Origin: Ignavibacteriota bacterium
GTDB taxonomy: Bacteria; Bacteroidota; Ignavibacteria; Palsa-1295
Direction of reading: 5' to 3'
Assembly (NCBI GenBank): GCA_003151825.1
Contig: PLYO01000029.1
Location: 48,141-112,140 of the forward strand
Length of the DNA stretch: 64,000 nt
Positions 63,961 through 64,000 of the stretch are shown here, piece after piece. The position numbers and the translations under genes are program-made. The notes beneath the pieces were generated by a model. That model was not told where the DNA came from and made no database searches. It worked only from the letters and a program-made list of their open reading frames with translations. The first letter of the stretch is position 1; every line of letters begins with the position of its first letter.

Positions 63961-64000
63961 CGCGGGGTGGAGCAGTGGTAGCTCGTCGGGCTCATAACCC
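63961..64000 (+). tRNA. Initiator tRNA-fMet (CAT), 5' part only
   Basis: The sequence starts CGCGGGG, continues through a D arm (GGAGCAGTGGTAGCTC) and reaches an anticodon stem with GGG before the CTCATAA loop and CCC after it. The CAT anticodon is at 63993-63995. Three consecutive G-C pairs in the anticodon stem and a C at position 1 mark an initiator tRNA. The 3' half lies beyond the window. Confidence 0.9.

Overview
The window most resembles a free-living Bacteroidota/Chlorobi-group bacterium, perhaps Kapabacteria-like; this placement is inferred. Support comes from five very large secreted proteins that end in type IX secretion (T9SS) sorting domains, tandem DUF2723 proteins, a LytR_C-RsfS gene pair, a DUF3078 protein and a few TAnnTTTG promoter boxes. 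No prophage, CRISPR array or rRNA was seen. One SRP RNA lies inside the window and one initiator tRNA is cut by its right edge.

Layout. 1-5.2 kb: end of a T9SS protein, ssb, a DUF2127 membrane protein, pfkA, and two IS200/RAYT-like transposases, each bracketed by its own family of palindromic repeats. 5.2-9.2 kb: a choice-of-anchor J/D T9SS protein and a small HTH regulator. 9.3-17.6 kb: a NarL-type regulator, recO, folE, a PTPS/QueD homologue and a 1903-residue T9SS protein with a seven-repeat predicted propeller. 17.8-25.3 kb: rsmI, msrB, SRP RNA, arfB, then a leftward cluster (small helical protein, secreted protein, LytR_C, rsfS, argS, CNNM/HlyC protein). 25.4-38.7 kb: three related BNR/anchor-D T9SS proteins interleaved with a DUF1573-cytochrome c protein and an acyltransferase. 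38.7-49.1 kb: envelope glycosylation genes (GT2-YfhO-GT9, coupled by TAATG overlaps) and two DUF2723 paralogues. 49.2-58 kb: hemW, lepB, lepA, a DUF4431-like protein, mscL, a DUF3078 barrel, a lipoprotein and mrdA. 58-64 kb: a DUF6176 protein, a RelE/ParE-type toxin-antitoxin pair, a lipoprotein, gyrA, a four-gene overlapping cassette (DUF6883, DUF4926, two unknowns) and the 5' part of tRNA-fMet.

The most unusual signal is the number and placement of palindromic repeats. About eighteen elements from several sequence families occur. Some flank the RAYT genes and encode their C-termini, some supply the stop codons of pfkA and folE, one abuts the gyrA start, and at least five lie in frame inside coding sequences (hemW, the T9SS gene at 25.5-28.9 kb, and the first T9SS gene). 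The hemW case is the clearest because the host family is well known.

Functionally, the secreted proteins would cross the inner membrane by Sec (LepB being the window's signal peptidase) and the outer membrane by T9SS. The DUF2723 and GT/YfhO proteins are plausible glycosylation machinery for such exported proteins. That link is inference from family knowledge and proximity; no T9SS core gene is present here.
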